A DNA stretch of 5,387 nucleotides from Clostridia bacterium (GTDB taxonomy: Bacteria > Bacillota > Clostridia > Oscillospirales > CAG-272): the NCBI GenBank assembly GCA_017518025.1, contig JAFWWR010000010.1:1-5387 (forward strand), given 5' to 3'. Below are positions 4,833 to 5,387 of this stretch, in pieces. Each line of letters begins with the position of its first letter. Within the stretch, counting starts at the first letter, position 1. Position numbers and translations under genes: made by a program. Under the pieces are notes generated by a model that had not been told where the DNA came from, did not search any database, and saw only the letters and a program-made list of their open reading frames with translations.

Positions 4833-5387
4833 TTACACCAATTTTTCGAATTCCGCAACCGTTTTCGCGGCGTCCGCGATCTCGGCGGCGAATCTTTCCA
4901 TGTCGGCGGCCTCTCCCACGGTGACCCGGAGGAAGTCGCCTGTCCTCGGCCCGTCGAAACGGCGGACCAGGATCCCCCGACGCCTCAGTTCCGCGTCGAT
5001 CGCCGCGCCGGAGGAGCCCGGCAGGCGGATGAAGAGGAAATTCGCCTCGGAATCGGTGACCTCAAAGCCGATCTTTCTTAGATCCGCCTTCGTTTTCTCC
5101 CGGGTGGCGCATATTTTTTTCACGTTTCCCTCGAAGTACGCGCCGTCCGAGAGCGCCGCCTCCGCGGCGGCCACAGCCATGCGGCTCAGATTGTAGGGAT
5201 TGGACGAGAACCGCAGCAGGTCGATATCCCGGATAAGCTCCGGGGAGGCGATGCAGTACCCCACGCGCCCGCCCGCCAGGGAGCGGGACTTGGAAAAGGT
5301 GCGGACCACGACGAGATTTTCGTACTTTTTCGTCAGGGAAACGCAGTTTCCCGAGGCGAAGTCCGCGTACGCCTCGTCGATCACGAC
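4833..5387 (-). CDS. hisC: Histidinol-phosphate aminotransferase HisC (partial, N-terminus beyond the window)
   Basis: The last 184 residues of a fold type I PLP aminotransferase are present, out of the roughly 350 usual for HisC. It transaminates imidazole acetol phosphate with glutamate to give histidinol phosphate. The fragment begins inside VVIDEAYADF, whose Asp contacts the PLP ring nitrogen and whose Tyr contacts its hydroxyl. The motif TFSKSRSLAGGRVGY follows, with the Schiff-base lysine encoded at 5289-5291. Near the end, RRRGILVRRF and GDFLRVTVG give the substrate-carboxylate-binding arginine. The stop is at 4833-4835. The reading frame continues unbroken to the window edge, so this is truncation by the window and not a broken gene. 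The his context separates it from related aromatic or cobalamin-pathway (CobD-like) aminotransferases. Confidence 0.93.
   Translation of the reverse strand, partial: VVIDEAYADFASGNCVSLTKKYENLVVVRTFSKSRSLAGGRVGYCIASPELIRDIDLLRFSSNPYNLSRMAVAAAEAALSDGAYFEGNVKKICATREKTKADLRKIGFEVTDSEANFLFIRLPGSSGAAIDAELRRRGILVRRFDGPRTGDFLRVTVGEAADMERFAAEIADAAKTVAEFEKLV

Noticed and set aside
4165..5196. 343-codon open frame on the plus strand opposite hisB and hisC
   Set aside because: It runs antisense across two well-supported genes and their gap, shows no family motif, and is explained by the GC-rich third positions of the real genes.

Overview
The window is the distal (3') part of a histidine biosynthesis operon. 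All genes lie on the minus strand, so transcription runs from the right edge to the left. In transcription order they are hisC (C-terminal half only, cut by the window edge), hisB, hisH, hisA, hisF and hisIE. Two non-histidine genes follow: a five-helix membrane protein that resembles the 'putative ABC-transporter type IV' (CmpB-like) family, and a 64-residue ribbon-helix-helix DNA-binding protein. A terminator-like region and about 250 bases of non-coding DNA with an imperfect direct repeat complete the left end.

Organism: the gene order C-B-H-A-F-IE, the monofunctional HisB, the fused HisI-HisE, the CmpB-like membrane protein and strong AGGAG-type ribosome binding sites together suggest a GC-rich member of the Clostridia (Bacillota), perhaps a gut anaerobe. 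This is an inference from protein character and layout. No rRNA or other marker gene is present to fix it.

Layout: 1-348 is intergenic, with a hairpin near 50-91, two diverged copies of a ~72-base sequence (99-170 and 183-253), a GC-rich terminator (267-297) and a second long hairpin (318-347) that starts two bases after the last stop codon. The RHH gene (349-543) overlaps the membrane protein gene (527-1360) by 17 bases. hisIE (1378-2031), hisF (2046-2804), hisA (2814-3530), hisH (3555-4178) and hisB (4180-4767) follow with gaps of 1-24 bases, and a 65-base gap with a perfect hairpin separates hisB from hisC (4833 to the edge).

How they work together: HisIE carries out the PR-ATP pyrophosphohydrolase and PR-AMP cyclohydrolase steps, HisA isomerises ProFAR, and HisH with HisF forms the glutamine-dependent IGP synthase. 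HisB dehydrates IGP and HisC transaminates imidazole acetol phosphate. The key catalytic residues of these enzymes are visible and intact, apart from the missing N-terminal half of hisC. HisG and HisD, and possibly HisZ, are not in the window and would be expected upstream, beyond the right edge. The core is ordinary. The parts worth a second look are the membrane/RHH gene pair attached to the operon, the 12-bp tandem duplication at their junction, the hisC-hisB hairpin and the repeats beyond the terminator.
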